In this document: positions 61,235 to 64,000 of the stretch, piece by piece
How the letters are laid out: the number at the start of each line of letters is the position of its first letter
Numbering within the stretch: the stretch's first letter is position 1
Source: FEN-1297 sp963834015
GTDB lineage: Bacteria; Bacteroidota; Ignavibacteria; Ignavibacteriales; Ignavibacteriaceae
Assembly (NCBI GenBank): GCA_963834015.1
Contig: CAWIAG010000002.1
Span: 930,001-994,000, forward strand
Direction: 5' to 3'
DNA length: 64,000 bases
Made by a program: the position numbers and the translations under genes
Notes under the pieces: model-generated
Seen by the model: only the letters and a program-made list of their open reading frames with translations
Told to the model about the DNA's origin: nothing
Database searches by the model: none

Positions 61235-62923
61235 TTAATTTTTTAACAAATCCTTTATTTTTTTCAGTAAGAATAATACGATTATGGATATAGACAGAAT
61301 CAGGCAAATGAGAGGGATAATTAATGGATACCTTGTAAAAAATGTTTTTGTGTTTTCAAGAGTTACATCGGAAACTATATAAGTTTTAGTAAATAATTCC
61401 GAATGAATTTTAGTTCTGCCTAACGGGTCTATCACGCAGCTTATACCTCCGTTTGCTGCTCTGATTACGGTTCTTCTGTTTTCAACTGCACGCAAATTAG
61501 AAATAGCGTCATGCTGATAAGGCCCACTTGAATTCCCATACCAACTATCATTTGTTACAACAGCAATTAGGTCAGCGCCCCTTTTTACAAAATTTGTAAG
61601 ATAATACGGATATATCGATTCATAACAAACAATGCTATTAATGTAAATAGAATCATCAGTACATCTACTCTTATTAAATTTTAGTCCGGCTCTATTTGGA
61701 ATGGAAAAGTTAGCCGTGTCTCTGCCAACATTCCAACCTGAAATTCCTACTCCCCACTTAATTAAATTGCCGAGGAACGGAAAGGTATCGACAAAAGGGA
61801 CTCTTTCACCAAATGGCACTAGTTTGGATTTCCCGTATCTTTGGACCCGGTATGAATCGGGAGCAAATAATAATATTCCATTATAAATTGTATAATAGAA
61901 ATTATCCTGGTTACCTTTAACAGCATCATTAGGCATATTACTACCTTTGAAATAATACCTGATATCAGGCATTCCTGTTATCAAGTAAACATTGTTCTTT
62001 CGCAGAAAAGAATAAATCGAATCTACGATATTGCTGTAGGAACCGTCAAGTAAAAAAACCGGCAAAGCTGTTTCCGGCCAAACTATTAGTTTAGCCCCTT
62101 TTGAAACTGCCTGCTGTGAAAGTGAAAGATATGAGCTTGTCAGTTCAGTTAAATTTCCCCCGTCCCACTTCTCCCATGGATCAAGATTAGGCTGAATTAA
62201 TCCAATTTTAATTTTCCTGTGCGCCTCTTTGAATGTATTTATTTTATAAAATCCATAACCCAAAACGACTATAAATATTGTTATTGCAGCTAACAGGTAA
62301 TACAAAGATTTTTTATTCCGCACTAAAAAATTTATAAAAGCTTTATAGAAGAAAATATTTATATAAATTATTAACAAAGTTAAACCGATAACCCCGATAG
62401 TATCGCTAATTTGAATAAAAGCCGTAAATTTAGCGAGACCATTCCCAAGGGTAAGCCAAGGAAAGCTCAAATCGGTAATCATGTACAAATATTCATAAGC
62501 ACCCCAAAAGAAAGGCAGTAGGTAAATTAACTGACGGTTAGGAAATATTTTCCGGGCAAAATAAAAAAGAGTTGAGGGTATTAGAAAAAATAGCGGATTT
62601 GCAAATAGCAAAAGTGCGCCTGAAATCATTAAGAACGGATCAGCTTGTTTTTGCCAGCTTCCTACCCAATAAATTGAGATTACGTTGAAAACAAATGAGG
62701 TCAAATATGTTGCCCTGTTTATCCCTGCAAGTGTTTTTCTTTTTTCAACTACATAAAAATACGGAACCAAAGCCAAAAACAACAAAATAGGGAACGGCAT
62801 GGGAAAAGGTGGAAACCCAATTCCAAGTAATACTCCGCTTAATACCAGGAGCAGCTGTTCATTTCTTTGTTTGATCTTTTCCTCCGGGGAAAGTGATCCA
62901 CGCTTAAATAAAACCAGCTTCAA
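61235..62923 (-). CDS. lnt: Apolipoprotein N-acyltransferase
   Basis: A 562-residue membrane enzyme that adds the third acyl chain to lipoproteins, after Lgt. The N-terminal half has six to seven helices; the nitrilase-like domain carries the catalytic Glu in IVWPETALPVF, Lys in YGKSKLVPFGE and Cys in NSIVCYESIYPYY. A C-terminal helix anchors the domain. Normal length for the family. The organism therefore makes triacylated lipoproteins. Confidence 0.93.
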   Translation of the reverse strand: MKLVLFKRGSLSPEEKIKQRNEQLLLVLSGVLLGIGFPPFPMPFPILLFLALVPYFYVVEKRKTLAGINRATYLTSFVFNVISIYWVGSWQKQADPFLMISGALLLFANPLFFLIPSTLFYFARKIFPNRQLIYLLPFFWGAYEYLYMITDLSFPWLTLGNGLAKFTAFIQISDTIGVIGLTLLIIYINIFFYKAFINFLVRNKKSLYYLLAAITIFIVVLGYGFYKINTFKEAHRKIKIGLIQPNLDPWEKWDGGNLTELTSSYLSLSQQAVSKGAKLIVWPETALPVFLLDGSYSNIVDSIYSFLRKNNVYLITGMPDIRYYFKGSNMPNDAVKGNQDNFYYTIYNGILLFAPDSYRVQRYGKSKLVPFGERVPFVDTFPFLGNLIKWGVGISGWNVGRDTANFSIPNRAGLKFNKSRCTDDSIYINSIVCYESIYPYYLTNFVKRGADLIAVVTNDSWYGNSSGPYQHDAISNLRAVENRRTVIRAANGGISCVIDPLGRTKIHSELFTKTYIVSDVTLENTKTFFTRYPLIIPLICLILSISIIVLFLLKKIKDLLKN

Positions 62924-63177
62924 TATTTACTCTTTTGCTTTCATAAAATAAAATATGTTAATAAATATATAACCGATAAGATGACTTATACAATAAATAA
63001 AGGCCAGTTTATTGCAAGCTGGATTGGAAATTAATCAATTACTTAAAGAAACACGTAGCTTCGTCAACAAGTTGTCGATAAATCAGTAATTATTTGCTAA
63101 TTGAAATAGTATTTAGGAGAAAAATAAATCATGGAAAACCTTAATAAAATAATATTTTCGGCGGATATTCAATTATA

Positions 63178-63666
63178 TTATTTATTTTTAATAATAAGCA
63201 CGGTAGCAAATGCAGAAACACCTTCTTCTCTGCCGACAAATCCGAGTTTTTCAGTAGTGGTAGCTTTTATTGAAACCTGGTTTATTCCAGAATTCAGATC
63301 TTCTGCAATTCTCTTTCTCATTTCGGGAACATATGGTGAAATTTTTGGCTTCTGCATTGCAATTACAGCATCAATATTTCCTAAAATGTACCCTTCTTTA
63401 TTAATCAACCCATAAACTTTTTTTAGCAAGGTTCTGCTATCAGCATTTTTAAATTGCTTTTCCGTATCGGGAAAATGCAGCCCAATATCACCAAGGGCTA
63501 GTGAACCCAGCAAAGCATCACATATTGCATGAATTAGCACATCAGCGTCGGAATGTCCAAACAGACCTTTCTCATTTGGAATCTCTACACCGCCTATGAT
63601 TAATTTCCGGTTAGCAGCAAATGCATGAACGTCAAATCCAATACCGGTTCTGTATTCAATATTCAA
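63178..63666 (-). CDS. ispF: 2-C-methyl-D-erythritol 2,4-cyclodiphosphate synthase
   Basis: A 162-residue enzyme of the MEP isoprenoid pathway. Metal ligands Asp and His in GIGFDVHAF and the conserved LFGHSDADVLIHAICDALLG are intact. The SIKATTTEKLGFVGREEG segment near the C-terminus is typical. It overlaps the acylphosphatase by four bases, so the two are co-transcribed. Normal length. Confidence 0.95.
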   Translation of the reverse strand: MNIEYRTGIGFDVHAFAANRKLIIGGVEIPNEKGLFGHSDADVLIHAICDALLGSLALGDIGLHFPDTEKQFKNADSRTLLKKVYGLINKEGYILGNIDAVIAMQKPKISPYVPEMRKRIAEDLNSGINQVSIKATTTEKLGFVGREEGVSAFATVLIIKNK

Positions 63667-63947
63667 AATCTTACCTCAAAATTTTTAAATTGAGCCTGAT
63701 ATTCGTGCCATACAATATTACATTTTGAAACATGAGCGTATGAATGCCCTATCTGTATTTCCTTGAATAATTCCTCAATAATTAATTTTTCTCCTTCTAC
63801 TACCGTCAGCACTTCTCCCGAATATAAGTTTTCCACATAACCCCTAAGGCCGAGCGATTGGGCTTTCCTAAGGACAAAATATCTGAATCCAACTCCCTGG
63901 ACACGTCCAACAGCAAGAATTTCTGCTCTCTTAAGATTAGTATTCAT
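63663..63947 (-). CDS. Acylphosphatase
   Basis: A 94-residue acylphosphatase. The phosphate-binding loop GRVQGVGFRYFVLRKA with its catalytic Arg, and GYVENLYSGEV with the catalytic Asn, are present. It hydrolyses acyl phosphates such as carbamoyl or 1,3-bisphosphoglycerate. It overlaps ispF at its end and the next upstream gene at its start. Confidence 0.9.
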   Translation of the reverse strand: MNTNLKRAEILAVGRVQGVGFRYFVLRKAQSLGLRGYVENLYSGEVLTVVEGEKLIIEELFKEIQIGHSYAHVSKCNIVWHEYQAQFKNFEVRF

Positions 63948-64000
63948 TTTTCCTGGTAACTTTATCGAACAACTCTGCAGACAAAAGTCCTGTAAATATA
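63937..64000 (-). CDS. C-terminal end of an unidentified gene (partial)
   Basis: The minus strand from the window edge reads IFTGLLSAELFDKVTRKNEY and stops at 63937, overlapping the acylphosphatase start by about ten bases. Open frame and overlap suggest a real upstream gene of the same operon, but only 20 residues are visible and no family is recognised. Confidence 0.35.
   Translation of the reverse strand, partial: IFTGLLSAELFDKVTRKNEY

Noticed and set aside
63131..63415. Plus-strand 94-codon frame over ispF
   Set aside because: Antisense to the conserved ispF sequence and without family similarity.
1..64000. tRNA or rRNA genes
   Set aside because: No T-arm (GGTTCGAATCC-type) pairs with CCA-adjacent acceptor stems and no rRNA-like blocks were seen by eye; a covariance-model search would settle this.

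Overview
The window is AT-rich chromosomal DNA, most likely from an Ignavibacteriales-type member of the Bacteroidota/Chlorobi group. This is inferred from the C-terminal NYPNPFNPTT secretion (type IX) sorting signature, the many PAS-rich hybrid kinases, and the house style of genes such as the AarF/phasin pair, short NuoG, FadN-type beta-oxidation protein and FIST sensor. No rRNA, tRNA or CRISPR array was seen. Most genes lie on the minus strand.

Layout. 1-2828: partial HdeD-like membrane protein and a chemoreceptor broken by a one-base frameshift. 2908-4313: an IS256-family insertion that has cut off a response regulator. 4314-10317: a signalling cluster (LytTR regulator, two PAS kinases, a degenerate nucleotidyltransferase, a small ORF). 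10331-16752: UbiB-type kinase, phasin, TerB-like protein, MDR oxidoreductase and a GAF-type sigma-54 activator. 16786-19814: ComM-like ATPase, a VapBC pair with a truncated toxin, a structured leader and two very small ORFs. 19807-23312: secreted proteins, including a metalloprotease/beta-helix/sorting-domain protein split by an in-frame TGA. 23549-41235: housekeeping (nuoGHI, ald, M16 peptidase, rlmB, lgt, hisS, EIIA, TPR) followed by a nitrosative-stress unit (Rrf2 regulator, 4Fe-4S membrane protein, Ric), FmdB, YihY, purL and an amidotransferase. 41248-42653: a second, nearly identical IS copy. 42630-48485: a second signalling cluster with a divergent FIST sensor operon. 48538-59636: exonuclease, a dead thioesterase, and a fatty-acid degradation operon (fadD-fadN-fadA-fadE-SDR) with a divergent acyl-responsive XRE regulator. 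59697-64000: thioesterase, threonine aldolase, lnt, ispF and acylphosphatase.

The most interesting signal is a putative regulon. Three intergenic regions (upstream of the HdeD-like gene, the phasin-AarF pair and the MDR oxidoreductase) carry the same design: two 18-bp near-palindromes related to TTGCTTAAATAAAAGCAA whose starts are exactly 31 bp apart, followed on the gene side by a TGGC...GG-N10-GA element that resembles a sigma-54 promoter with an altered -12 box. The third pair also lies directly in front of a sigma-54 activator gene (14590-16752), which is the obvious candidate binder. This would be a small stress or storage regulon (acid/stress membrane protein, phasin, UbiB kinase, quinone-type oxidoreductase).

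A second regulatory unit is an Rrf2 protein with matching operator palindromes in front of itself and in front of its neighbouring 4Fe-4S/Ric operon. Other points: an attC-like fold-back element sits seven bases after the stop of the MDR gene, several genes carry single lesions (MCP -1, fadE +1, metalloprotease TGA), and the two IS copies show different insertion histories.
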